Shown here: piece by piece, positions 1 through 7,837 of the stretch
Position numbering within the stretch: position 1 is the first letter of the stretch
Layout: each line of letters begins with the position of its first letter
Origin: a virus
Reading direction: 5' to 3' (one strand)
IMG/VR virus record: IMGVR_UViG_3300001041_000061
Span: 1-23,219 of that record
DNA: 23,219 nt
The notes under the pieces: model-generated
What the model saw: only the letters and a program-made list of their open reading frames with translations
What the model was told of the DNA's origin: nothing
Database searches by the model: none
Program-made: the position numbers and the translations under genes

Positions 1-362
1 AATTTTAATATTAAATTAAACTTTTTCTTTTTCTCTTTTAACTCAGGTGTTTTGTTTCTCATAGTTGTTATATGAGATAAAATTGGTATCGCAATCATAT
101 AATCACATATGTTACTATAAATGCCCTGCAAACCATAAGCTTGTTCCGATATAGTTCTTAATATTTCATTATATATCATAGGATATTTTACATATTGTTT
201 TAAATCGCTCATGGGGATATTGTCAGTATCTAATCTTCCTGTTGATATGGAATAGGAATTGTAAGATAATGAGTTTGTTTCAACTTCATTTGAGAATTGA
301 GTAGAAGTAGGAGAGTCTGATTGGGAAATTTCTGATGAGATTGGTTGAGTTTTTTTTGTCAA
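1..362 (-). CDS. Probable phage portal protein, N-terminal part (runs off the left edge)
   Basis: An open frame of about 120 codons runs off the window edge. The start is a TTG at 362-360, placed by a GGAGG ribosome site at 373-377; no ATG lies between them. The first 45 residues are rich in Ser/Thr/Gln/Asn and probably disordered. Next come 'KQYVKYPMIYNEILRTIS', 'YGLQGIYSNICDYMIAIPIL' and a Lys-rich stretch. The pattern of an aromatic-Pro segment, a helix with a Tyr-Gly pair and a 'I.DY...LP'-like helix is what I associate with portal N-termini of large Gram-positive phages. The gene lies directly downstream of the terminase large subunit (37 bases), the usual place for the portal. Portals form the dodecameric DNA channel at the capsid vertex. 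The call rests on position and weak pattern; the diagnostic stem and clip domains are outside the window. Confidence 0.6.
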   Translation of the reverse strand, partial: MTKKTQPISSEISQSDSPTSTQFSNEVETNSLSYNSYSISTGRLDTDNIPMSDLKQYVKYPMIYNEILRTISEQAYGLQGIYSNICDYMIAIPILSHITTMRNKTPELKEKKKKFNLILK

Positions 363-398
363 ATTGGATATGCCTCCTTTCTTTAGGTAGTTATGTTA

Positions 399-2226
399 TT
401 ATGAATATGAGAATACAAAATCGTGGTCTGAGTCATCTGTGTTAATTATATCCCCTCTTCTTTTTTCATATAAATAATGAGCTAAAAGTAATAATGTATA
501 AAACTTATCATCATACATAATTCTTTCTTTGTCTTTTGGTAGTATATATCTTACGCTTGTTTTTTCAGCATTAGATACTCTATGAATATTAATTGTTTCA
601 GTTTTCATAATGTCAATATTAATTAGTGATAATTCTTCCTCAAATGAAAGATTATAATTCTTTAAATTTCTTTCACTTCCATCATCAGAAGCTAATGTTA
701 CAAATCCTTTACCAGAATACTCATATGGAAATTTAATTAAATCTAATTGCAATAACTCCTGTAATTCTTCACACATTTTATTTCTATATTTATTAGGAGA
801 TATTAATGCTAACTTATCCCATGCATTAGGATAATTATAAATTTCAGTTTCATAAATATCAGAAACTTTATCAATAAATCCTTTATGTTTTATACCTTTA
901 TCATCAAACCAATCATCTAATAAATTATCTGCATAAGCTGAAACTCCTGCTCCTCCTGCTCCAGCGTCGATCAAAAATGCTTCAATATTTTCATAATCAG
1001 GATTATTATTACCATTATAGTCTAATATTGTTTGCTTTAAGAATTTTATTTGGTCTGGGGTTTTCATTTTAATCTTTCTTTTACTAGCTAAGTCAATCAT
1101 ATTTGTACAATTTATAATTTTTCCATAGTAACCAATATTATCATCTTTTAAGATTTGCATCACAGAAACAATACTTCCATCTCCTGCTCTTGCAGGGTCA
1201 AAAGCAATCGCAAATTTTTCTTTTCCAGTTTCATTTGAAAATTTAGGTAAAGAGAATGTGCTATTTCTTGTTATCATAGCACGTTTATATATTTGTGTTT
1301 CTCCACCATCCGAATCGAATTTGTTATAATATTCTCTTAATGCTTTATCTCTATTTGATGTCATAGCGGTTTCTACTTTAGATTTTTGTAAAAGCGGAGG
1401 ATGCTCTATCCCATCCATCATTGGATTAATAGGAATATTGCAAGGAATATCACAACAAAAATAATCTCTATTTCCCATCATCATTTTCATTGCAAAATCT
1501 TTGTATTTTCTAAAGAATGTGGTATCAACTGAGGATGCAGAAGAAGCGTAAATTAATTGTGTAGGAACATTTCTTCTTGATGCTTTAACATCGAAATCTT
1601 TTTGAACTGATGTGGCAAAATCACTATCTTGTGTTGCAAATGCTGCCATAGCTTCCAATAATTCTTCACCGGAATACCCCGCTTCATCAAAAAATACAAG
1701 TGATGCGCGCTTGCTCCTGTTATTGTCAGGATTTCCATTAAGTGTAAATATTTCACTGTTATTATATGTTGATACATGAAACGATACAGGATTATGTGAA
1801 AACCCAGTCTTACAAGATGGACTTTGTACGATCTCATTTCTAAATATATCTTTTAATGATTTAATTGAATTAATTCTATCTAAAGCAATGTCTTCAATCT
1901 TGGTAAAACATTCTTGTGCTTGACTTCCGACATTACTTACTATATAAATATCTTGATCTTCGTATAGAATTGATTTTAAACCCATTAATACTGCTGCTTC
2001 AAAACTTTTTCCTGCGTTTCGACTTTCACACCACAGTACGTAAGGAGTATTCCAACTCATTTGAAGAACCCATTTTTGAAAATCCAATAATCTTATACTA
2101 ACCGAACAAATCTTCAGCCGCGATAATTGGATTACGTCTCCAAAACTTTATAATCTTAGAGTTTGCATCATACATTTCGATTTTTCTTGTTGTTAGTAAT
2201 TTCTTATCACGGTTAAGATTTGCCAT
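399..2226 (-). CDS. terL: Terminase large subunit (ATPase-nuclease), encoded in two overlapping frames
   Basis: TerL is the DNA-packaging motor that cuts concatemeric phage DNA and pumps it through the portal. The main frame runs 2097-399. Counting from its TTG at 2087: a Walker A-like ESRNAGKS at 21-28, Walker B FFDEA at 132-136, an SSAS coupling-like segment near 182, and RNase H-type nuclease aspartates at about 297 (AFDPARAGDG), 374 (FLIDAGAGG) and near 528 (DDKFY). The family N-terminus is in another frame: 2226-2098 has a GGTGG ribosome site and an ATG, and ends 'FWRRNPIIAAEDLFG' at a TAG. The +1 frame continues 'IRLLDFQKWVLQMSW', which joins it seamlessly as in TerL proteins ('R.NP....D..G..L..FQ'). 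The joined product is about 608 residues, normal for TerL. No ribosome site precedes the TTG at 2087, so separate initiation of the main part is unlikely. Upstream is a possible small-subunit gene, downstream the portal. Confidence 0.9.
2094..2103 (-). other. Frame change in terL: GGT TAG T (+1)
   Basis: The 42-codon upstream frame ends ...TTC GGT TAG; the downstream frame resumes at ATA AGA TTA TTG one base out (+1). Translation matches the TerL N-terminus on both sides, with only TAGT between the Gly codon and the Ile codon. Programmed +1 frameshifts often occur at a slowly decoded stop, but Gly tRNA re-pairing from GGT to GTT would be poor, and I see no ribosome-site-like stimulator just upstream. 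A sequencing or assembly indel, or a real inactivating lesion, is equally possible. Confidence 0.7.
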
Positions 2227-2243
2227 TTAAAATATTCACCACC

Positions 2244-3383
2244 TTAATCATCTTCTGATTTTATTTTAATTCTTAATTTTCTATTTTCTTCCAATGAATC
2301 GTCAAGTTCATTTTGTAAACTTTGAATCAATGTTCTTTGTTCTTTAACTATATTATCTAAATCATTTTCATCAAATCTAAGTTGTTCTAATATACTACTA
2401 TTTGAAATATCAGCAGCATGTTTCATTCCTATACCCTTTAATTGATCATAATAATCAACTTCTGCATCTTCAAATCCAATTTCTCTATAATTTTTCATCA
2501 TATAAGTCAAAGTAGATTTTCCAGCTTTTTTATCTCCTCTATTTTTTACAGATATTGAATTTTCTTTTGCAATTTTATCTGTACTTCCTACTATTTGACT
2601 TTTAGTGGAAGACAAAGATTTTATTTCTCCTTGATTGGATATTAATGTTTTAGTATCGTTACTTAAAGTGGCAATTACTAAATCTATTTTTCTTATTTGA
2701 TTATTATTATTAACCAATTGTAAAATTTGAGATAACTTAAACGCATCATCCAATAAATCCTCATCCAGATAAGTAATTAATTCATTATATAAAAACTTTT
2801 GATCAAAATTTGAATATCCAGCAAATGGGTCATATCCAATAAGTCTAATTACATCGTCTTTTACTTGTAAATCTTTTTCAGTTAATTGTATATTAAAATC
2901 CAAATCTTTTGCTTCAATCTCAAATGAATTAGTTATAAGGTCTTTCCCGGTTTCTTTGTCAAACAAGAATTTTGGGTCAAAACCAGCTAGTGCGTTATTA
3001 AAATTACCTAATGAATTAAGTTTTGTCATATAAATTTTTAATGGATGCGCAGTTGGTTTATTAGTGCATTGCTTCATTGCACCATCAAAATCACCCTCAT
3101 TAAATGGAATATCAAACTTCATACAAGTTATAAGAATTGATTTCTTAATATCTTTTAAAATATTGTAATAAGTGTCATACGTATTACATATACATTCCTT
3201 ACAGAATACCATTCTCGATTCATTAGGATGATCAATATTTATCCCTAGATATAGAGGAGATAAACTTTTATAAAAATTTGATCTTACTTTTGGTTCGTCT
3301 GTACACATTGGACATTTTATTTTACTTTCTTCATCTTTTGATTTTACTATTGGTTGTTTTACTGTTTTCCCAACTCTAGGCAA
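2244..3383 (-). CDS. Zinc-finger/coiled-coil protein next to terL; candidate small terminase or packaging factor
   Basis: 379 residues starting at a TTG just downstream of a purine-rich ribosome site (GGAGAAGGAG). I do not recognise the family. The N-terminus is basic and has a CPMC pair (about residues 24-27) and a CKEC pair (about 61-64), forming a likely four-Cys zinc site. The middle is mixed helical and acidic. A stretch near residue 283-290 (NRGDKKAGKSTL) resembles a P-loop only superficially. The last 40 residues (KEQRTLIQSLQNELDDSLEE...) form a clear coiled coil. Its stop is 18 bases from the ATG of terL and no terminator separates them, so they are co-transcribed. Proteins in this position in Gram-positive phages are often small terminase subunits, which oligomerise and bind the packaging site; coiled coil and zinc site would fit, but this is inference from position. 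Confidence 0.55.
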   Translation of the reverse strand: MPRVGKTVKQPIVKSKDEESKIKCPMCTDEPKVRSNFYKSLSPLYLGINIDHPNESRMVFCKECICNTYDTYYNILKDIKKSILITCMKFDIPFNEGDFDGAMKQCTNKPTAHPLKIYMTKLNSLGNFNNALAGFDPKFLFDKETGKDLITNSFEIEAKDLDFNIQLTEKDLQVKDDVIRLIGYDPFAGYSNFDQKFLYNELITYLDEDLLDDAFKLSQILQLVNNNNQIRKIDLVIATLSNDTKTLISNQGEIKSLSSTKSQIVGSTDKIAKENSISVKNRGDKKAGKSTLTYMMKNYREIGFEDAEVDYYDQLKGIGMKHAADISNSSILEQLRFDENDLDNIVKEQRTLIQSLQNELDDSLEENRKLRIKIKSEDD

Positions 3384-3403
3384 TTAACTCCTTCTCCTTT
3401 TAA

Positions 3404-3437
3404 AGAAGAAGTTAATATTAATTAACTAACTTCTTCT
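3404..3437 (-). terminator. 11-bp hairpin at the end of the HNH endonuclease gene, weak terminator
   Basis: AGAAGAAGTTA (3404-3414) is perfectly complementary to 3427-3437 with a 12-base loop. The 5' arm on the transcribed strand contains the last codons and stop of the HNH gene. It is followed by TTTAAAA and then the ribosome site of the next gene. The U tract is short, so it may be a leaky terminator or a translation insulator rather than a full stop. Confidence 0.45.
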
Positions 3438-4786
3438 AAAATACTTTTAAATTCTCCTAATTCATATCTTAATTTAAACTCATAAAAATCTTCAATACTA
3501 GCATTCTTAGAATATAACTGATGAAAAAGTATATGTATATTATTGGAAATACATATCCCGATTGGGTATTTATTATGTAACTCAATAACTTTATCTCTTA
3601 TCTTAATAAATTCATCACCATTATACTTTTGTTTTATTTCATAACTCAATATATCTAACGCTTCAGTTATTATTTCATTGAAAGCTTTAAGATGATGAAT
3701 ATCATATTGTTTATTTCCTGTAAAAATACATTCATTATTGCCATTTAATTTACTTTGTTTTCTCCATGAATTTATACTACTCCTTAATCTTCTGTTTAGA
3801 TTCTTTAAACTTTCTTCCGCTCTACATAGTTCACATGGTTGTTTAGTATTCATTAGACTATGATATGTAACTTTTTGAATTGTACCTAAATGATTAGGAC
3901 ATTCAAATTCTATATGAGTATGAACTCCTCCATATAACTGATTTTCACAAACTTTCAACCCTCTATTTTTAAAGTAATCAAAAATGAAAGATTTTTCATG
4001 CCTTAATTGACTTGCTGTAAACTCATACGCACAATAATTACATTTATGGTCTGAATCTAATAATTTAACATAACTTCTATGCTGAACACCTTTATCTAAA
4101 TGTTCTGGGCAAATAAAAGGTAACATTTGAATATTTTTTCTATATTCTTCTGGTTCAAATTTAGGTATCAACCCCTTATCTACAAATGCTTTATATACTT
4201 CGTTCCCATCATTTCTCGTTGATTCTGCGGATAATTCATATTTTCCATAAAAACAACATCCTTTATTATTAAGAAACGTTTCTGCATTTGTTTCCTGTAT
4301 ATCATATTCTAAATGAGCTAAACATATAAATTTTATTCTACTTTTTTTATTTTCATATTCATATCTTTTTGTAATTAATATTAAGTTTTTATTTATAGCT
4401 TGATTTATCATTAATTGAAATGGTTTTTGCTGTCTTTCCCGTGATGCGATTTTGTACTCATCTAATTTTTGAATATTATCAACGCCATATGTATTCATCA
4501 TAATATCTTTAGTTTTATATGCTCCACATTTTTTATTTGTACAGCAATTACCTAATCCATTTTCTTCATCTTCAGTATATTGTCTATACGGTTTTTCATG
4601 TATTCCTTTGCACCCATCTTTTTTATAATCGCAATCTACTAATACTTTTGCGGTTGATCCTGGAGGCAAATCTTCTACTCTACATTCAAAATAATCACCT
4701 TGTTTAATTTTAGAATAACCTTTTTCTAAATACCATTTTGTTGTGAATCCATTCCATCTAACCATTACTGTTTTACTAGTCATCAT
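3422..4786 (-). CDS. HNH homing endonuclease with zinc-ribbon repeats
   Basis: 454 residues from the ATG at 4786; the ribosome site AGGAAGTG sits 6 bases upstream (a second ATG follows immediately). The GTG further upstream lies inside that site and is not used. The N-terminal block 'SKTVMVRWNG..TKWY...Y..IKQGDYFECRVEDLPPGS' is shared with the endonuclease at 20719-22179. Several Cys/His clusters follow (CDYKKDGC, NCCTNKKC, CLAH, CCF, CPEH, CNYC, CPNH, CELC), suggesting tandem zinc ribbons that track DNA. The catalytic core is at the C-terminus: CIFTGNKQYDIHHLKAF at about 350-370 and 'ISNNIHILFHQLY' at about 413-425, giving H-H, N and H of the HNH fold. It nicks or cuts DNA to spread itself. 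It sits between the putative packaging gene and an unrelated acidic protein and is preceded by a three-way-junction RNA fold (4828-4885). Confidence 0.85.
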   Translation of the reverse strand: MMTSKTVMVRWNGFTTKWYLEKGYSKIKQGDYFECRVEDLPPGSTAKVLVDCDYKKDGCKGIHEKPYRQYTEDEENGLGNCCTNKKCGAYKTKDIMMNTYGVDNIQKLDEYKIASRERQQKPFQLMINQAINKNLILITKRYEYENKKSRIKFICLAHLEYDIQETNAETFLNNKGCCFYGKYELSAESTRNDGNEVYKAFVDKGLIPKFEPEEYRKNIQMLPFICPEHLDKGVQHRSYVKLLDSDHKCNYCAYEFTASQLRHEKSFIFDYFKNRGLKVCENQLYGGVHTHIEFECPNHLGTIQKVTYHSLMNTKQPCELCRAEESLKNLNRRLRSSINSWRKQSKLNGNNECIFTGNKQYDIHHLKAFNEIITEALDILSYEIKQKYNGDEFIKIRDKVIELHNKYPIGICISNNIHILFHQLYSKNASIEDFYEFKLRYELGEFKSILEEVS

Positions 4787-4827
4787 TTTTATCACTTCCT
4801 ATTTTCTCTCCCACTAAAATATTAATA

Positions 4828-4885
4828 GGGAAGGAGTGTGTAGGAGAACACCATCTCAGGCTCATGACTTCCTGATTACCTTCCC
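4828..4885 (-). ncRNA. Three-way-junction RNA fold upstream of the HNH gene
   Basis: Read on the transcribed strand, GGGAAGG/CCTTCCC (7 bp; 4879-4885 with 4828-4834) encloses TCAGG/CCTGA (5 bp, 10-base loop; 4871-4875 with 4856-4860) and GTGT/ACAC (4 bp, 6-base loop; 4848-4851 with 4836-4839). It is more G+C-rich than its surroundings and contains no open frame. It lies 42 bases upstream of the HNH ribosome site, so a 5' leader role (translation control of the endonuclease) is plausible. The word CCTGAGATG recurs in the cloverleaf at 7838-7919. Folded by eye. Confidence 0.5.
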
Positions 4886-4908
4886 ATATGAACAAATTAT
4901 GCTCACAT

Positions 4909-4933
4909 AAAAACCTCACAAATTAATGTGAGG
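4909..4933 (-). terminator. Rho-independent terminator after the acidic protein gene
   Basis: On the transcribed strand CCTCACA (4933-4927), a 6-base loop and TGTGAGG (4920-4914) are followed by TTTTTAT. It lies 66 bases past the stop of the gene at 4999-5373 and would end that transcript, leaving the HNH gene to readthrough or its own promoter. I saw no convincing promoter between the two. Confidence 0.75.
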
Positions 4934-4998
4934 CATAATCTAAACACAATTAAATTACAACAAACCAGTCCCTTAAAATTTCAAATTCGAAGGATAAT

Positions 4999-5373
4999 TT
5001 AATCCTCCAAAAACTCTCTCATTTCTTCCTTACATTCCTCATAACCCTCTTCGTATCCTTCATAATTTCCCTTATCATAAATATCTCCAAGCAATTCAAA
5101 TACATGTTTAGGACATAATTCATTCTCAAACATAAACTTAACTGCTTCTGCAAGATAAATCATTTTACGATTTTCCTGACAATCTGGACAGGTGCAATCT
5201 TCATCATGTTCTTCTTCTGGATAAGCAATTACTCCTTCTTCATTGTCATGAACTTCATTTTCTAATTCCATTGCATATGTTTCTACGTCTACTTCCTGTC
5301 CATCAATCATTAGAATTTGAATCCACTTTTGTTCATCTTTATCCCATGCTGATTCTGTATTAAATACTCTCAT
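4999..5373 (-). CDS. Acidic protein of unknown function with a CxCPxC cluster
   Basis: 124 residues with ATG start and a short purine-rich ribosome site (GGCAGGAA). I do not recognise the family. It is very acidic (many Asp/Glu, for example EEEHDEDCTCPDCQENR and a C-terminal EGYEEGYEECKEEMREFLED). The CTCPDC cluster near residues 60-65 could bind a metal but lacks an obvious partner pair, with single Cys residues at about 87 and 114. Acidic phage proteins of this kind can mimic DNA or be virion chaperones, but nothing in the sequence decides. It is the last gene before a good terminator, so it closes the transcript that includes ClpP and the phosphoesterase. Confidence 0.75.
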   Translation of the reverse strand: MRVFNTESAWDKDEQKWIQILMIDGQEVDVETYAMELENEVHDNEEGVIAYPEEEHDEDCTCPDCQENRKMIYLAEAVKFMFENELCPKHVFELLGDIYDKGNYEGYEEGYEECKEEMREFLED

Positions 5374-5432
5374 TAATAATTTCCTGCCTTTATTATTTTA
5401 TCTTAATTATTGTTTGTGTTTAATGTAAATAA

Positions 5433-6017
5433 TTAAACAATTTCATCAATAAATCCATATGTATCCCTAGCTACTTCTGCTAAACAATATGTTTCATTCC
5501 TTCTGATTTTCTTTAATTCTTCAGGAGTAATTTTAGTTCTCCTAATAATTAAATCATCAAAAATCTTACCAACATCATCTTTATAGAAAGCGATTATGTC
5601 TTCTGCTTCCGCGAAATTTGTATTTCCTAAAGAAATTGAGCCTTTATGAAGTAATAGAATTGAGTTAATACTTCCTACCCTATGTTTACAACTCATTAAT
5701 ACATATAAACCTGCACTTGCAGCAACAGATAAAACTCTTCCATGAATAGGAATACGAGATTTCTCAATGACATCTACAAGAAATGCACATACATCAGCAG
5801 AACCACCATATGAAGAAATCCATATCGTAATAGGTTTTAATTTTTCTATTGGTATATCAATCTCTAATTCATTTTGCAAAAGAATTGGCGTAGCTATCAT
5901 ATCGATACAATTTTCGTCTATTTCTGCATTTAGGTAAAGAACTCGTTTTTCTTCCCATAATTTCTTGTATATTTCTTCGTAAATTGAACCTGTTTTAAAT
6001 CCTGATAATATATTCAT
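5433..6017 (-). CDS. ClpP-like serine protease (possible prohead/virion maturation protease)
   Basis: 194 residues, ATG start with GAGG ribosome site 8 bases upstream. The ClpP fold signatures are clear: ISSYGGSADVCAFLVDVI (about 67-84, the oxyanion glycine loop), SVAASAGLYVLMS with nucleophile Ser101, and ILLLHKGSI with His124. The C-terminal 'AEVARDTYGFIDEIV' matches the end of the fold. The usual catalytic Asp segment reads KIRRNETYCLAEVA, so the acid is not obvious (Asn or Glu at that place). In Gram-positive phages ClpP-like genes near portal and terminase often encode the prohead protease that trims scaffold and capsid; host-type ClpP partners ClpX instead. No scaffold segment is fused here and the length equals cellular ClpP, so either role is possible. 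Confidence 0.85.
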   Translation of the reverse strand: MNILSGFKTGSIYEEIYKKLWEEKRVLYLNAEIDENCIDMIATPILLQNELEIDIPIEKLKPITIWISSYGGSADVCAFLVDVIEKSRIPIHGRVLSVAASAGLYVLMSCKHRVGSINSILLLHKGSISLGNTNFAEAEDIIAFYKDDVGKIFDDLIIRRTKITPEELKKIRRNETYCLAEVARDTYGFIDEIV

Positions 6018-6050
6018 AAATTTATCCTCACAATATATTTTATTTTTTAT

Positions 6051-7259
6051 TTATTTAAGTTTACAGTCATAAACACAAATTACTCTATCATCACCAATAA
6101 TACTAACTGTCTGACTTGGCTCTCCTATTACTCTGATCCCAGTACAATACGAATCGTTAACACAAAAGCTTCCAGACATAATTGTTTTTACTTTCTGAAT
6201 TGTATCAACGCTAAAGTGATGGGAATGACCAAAATACACTAACTTTGGTATTTCTCCAATCATTAGTGTTAATTTTTCTACTATCCTACTAGGCGTATCT
6301 TTATCTCCATGCGTAAAGAAACAAGTATTATCCTTAACTTTACCAATAGCAATTGTATTATCTAAAATAGAATCATGAAACATAATATTTTTATGATTAG
6401 ACATTCTTGCTTTTAAATACCAAATAATAAAATTCTCATATCTTTCGCTATCAAGAGATTCTTTCTTGTCCTGAAAATTTCTCGCATGATTTCCAGTTAC
6501 AAAGTAAATATTAATATTCTCAAAGTGCTGACTTAATTTATCTAAAAATTTAACCATATATTCAGAGAAATTTTGCACTTGACTTACAACATTTTCTTGA
6601 TTAGAATATCTTATAATGTTCATATGTACTCCTGATATCAAATCGCCTAAAAACGCTATATGACAAGTATTTATCTTATGTATCTTTTTAATCTCTAATA
6701 TTTGCATTGTATAATTTGCCAATCTCTCAAGAAAAACATCTGTGTTGTATTTTTCAAACTCATTATCGATAGTTAAAGCATAATGTGAATCAGAAATTGG
6801 AATTATCATTTCATTATCTTCACCATATTTATGTTCTGGAACAATAAATTCAAAATTATTAAACTGTCCATTTTTAATAGATGATTCTAATAATTCTTTT
6901 AAACCTTCACTTCTAGCAGATTGTCTTATTAAGGTATTTAATTTACTTCTTTGGTCGCCAAGGCGTATTCTTTCCTTCTTTAACTCTATTTCTTTTAAAT
7001 CCAAATCATTAAGTTTCTTATCCATAATCTCATCTTTAACATTTTCCATAATAGAATTTAACTTCTTTAATGTCCCATCTCTATCTTGTCTCTTTTTGAT
7101 AAACTGCCTAAAATGTTCTCCAGACTTAAAATAACTTCCATTATGCTTGTTTAAATCATTCCATGAAGGTGTTTTAGTATTAAGTATTACTTTATATTTA
7201 TCTCTATTATTTTTGAAGTCTACGCCTATAATGTAAAGTTCATTTTTATCTTTAGACAT
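6051..7259 (-). CDS. Calcineurin-like metallophosphoesterase with N-terminal helical domain
   Basis: 402 residues from the ATG at 7259, which has GAGG 6 bases upstream; the in-frame TTG at 7271 lies at the edge of that site and is not needed. Numbered from the ATG, the metal ligands follow the family order: D157-S-H159, GD206, GNH258 with R260, H317-G-D319, and GH345-S-H347. Residues about 50-125 form a charged helical/coiled segment, possibly DNA binding. Enzymes of this fold hydrolyse phosphodiesters; phage members resemble SbcD/Mre11-type nucleases or small phosphatases. No SbcC partner is in the window. It is co-directional with ClpP (33 bases between). Substrate unknown. Confidence 0.85.
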   Translation of the reverse strand: MSKDKNELYIIGVDFKNNRDKYKVILNTKTPSWNDLNKHNGSYFKSGEHFRQFIKKRQDRDGTLKKLNSIMENVKDEIMDKKLNDLDLKEIELKKERIRLGDQRSKLNTLIRQSARSEGLKELLESSIKNGQFNNFEFIVPEHKYGEDNEMIIPISDSHYALTIDNEFEKYNTDVFLERLANYTMQILEIKKIHKINTCHIAFLGDLISGVHMNIIRYSNQENVVSQVQNFSEYMVKFLDKLSQHFENINIYFVTGNHARNFQDKKESLDSERYENFIIWYLKARMSNHKNIMFHDSILDNTIAIGKVKDNTCFFTHGDKDTPSRIVEKLTLMIGEIPKLVYFGHSHHFSVDTIQKVKTIMSGSFCVNDSYCTGIRVIGEPSQTVSIIGDDRVICVYDCKLK

Positions 7260-7318
7260 TAATAACCTCAATCTTTATTTATTTTCAATTTTAACAACCA
7301 CAAATCGACCATGTGATT

Positions 7319-7465
7319 TTATATTACCGTAAAATGTCCACAATCTTGACAATATAATATTGTTTTTCCACCATAAAATTTTAAATAGAACCTATTTTTA
7401 CCACAAGTAAGACTTGGGCAAGTTGTATCTGCATTTTCTATGTCATAAGTTAATTCATAATTCAT
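7319..7465 (-). CDS. 48-residue zinc-ribbon protein
   Basis: A small gene with a strong AAGGAGG ribosome site. The frame opens at the second of two overlapping ATGs (7465); the first (7469) hits a stop after four codons. Cys residues pair as CPSLTC (16-21) and CQDC followed by Gly-His (39-44), a compact zinc ribbon. It is the first gene after the structured gap 7466-7941 and a strong hairpin (7525-7556), so it is the natural target of any leader control there. Function unknown; such ribbons often bind nucleic acid or adapt larger complexes. Confidence 0.7.
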   Translation of the reverse strand: MNYELTYDIENADTTCPSLTCGKNRFYLKFYGGKTILYCQDCGHFTVI

Positions 7466-7524
7466 ACATTTTTAATCCTCCTTATAGAGAATACAGTGGT
7501 AATATCATACATACAAAATCAAAT

Positions 7525-7583
7525 GAGAAGCCCTACAAGCGAGTTGTAAGCTTCTCTAAACAAATACACAAACATAGTGTAGG
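7525..7583 (-). promoter_or_regulatory. Terminator-like hairpin with competing antiterminator pairing
   Basis: On the transcribed strand GAGAAGC (7556-7550) pairs with GCTTCTC (7531-7525). Inside, TTACAA pairs with TTGTAG, giving about 13 bp with one bulged G and a CTCGC loop, followed by ATTTGATTTTG. The upstream word CCTACA (7583-7578) is complementary to TGTAGG (7537-7532), the inner 3' arm of that hairpin, so the two folds exclude each other as in attenuators. It precedes the zinc-ribbon gene at 7319-7465. Confidence 0.5.
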
Positions 7584-7697
7584 ACTCAAAAAATAGCACG
7601 CTATGAAGATAATTAAATCTCGATTGCGTTATGAACAAAACTCATCCTACTCAGTTTTTCTAAGTGATATGAAATTATAATTAAATTGTATTATAAA

Positions 7698-7733
7698 CAC
7701 AGTTTTTATTTAGGTTGTACTGTGCAAAACCTA
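7698..7733 (-). ncRNA. H-type pseudoknot
   Basis: On the transcribed strand the order is TAGGTT (stem 1), TTG, CACAGT (stem 2), AC, AACCTA (stem 1'), AATAAAA, ACTGTG (stem 2'). Both stems are 6 bp and perfect, and the third loop is A-rich as in known minor-groove-triplex pseudoknots. It does not carry the preQ1-I core word TTCTAGC. It lies in noncoding sequence, so frameshift stimulation is not its role. Confidence 0.55.
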
Positions 7734-7837
7734 TTTAGTATTTTTGTAACACTCATTTTGGGTGGATGAACAACCACTAGCGTATGCAATATGTAAATTT
7801 GACTCCCTATTTGTATAAAGTAAAATAAAAATTAGTA

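Noticed and set aside
2098-2226. Independent 42-residue small gene
   Set aside because: Its sequence is the missing N-terminus of the terminase and continues directly in the next frame.
3422-4885. Group I intron around the HNH gene
   Set aside because: No split exons flank it, the neighbours are complete genes and no intron core (P3-P8) was recognisable.
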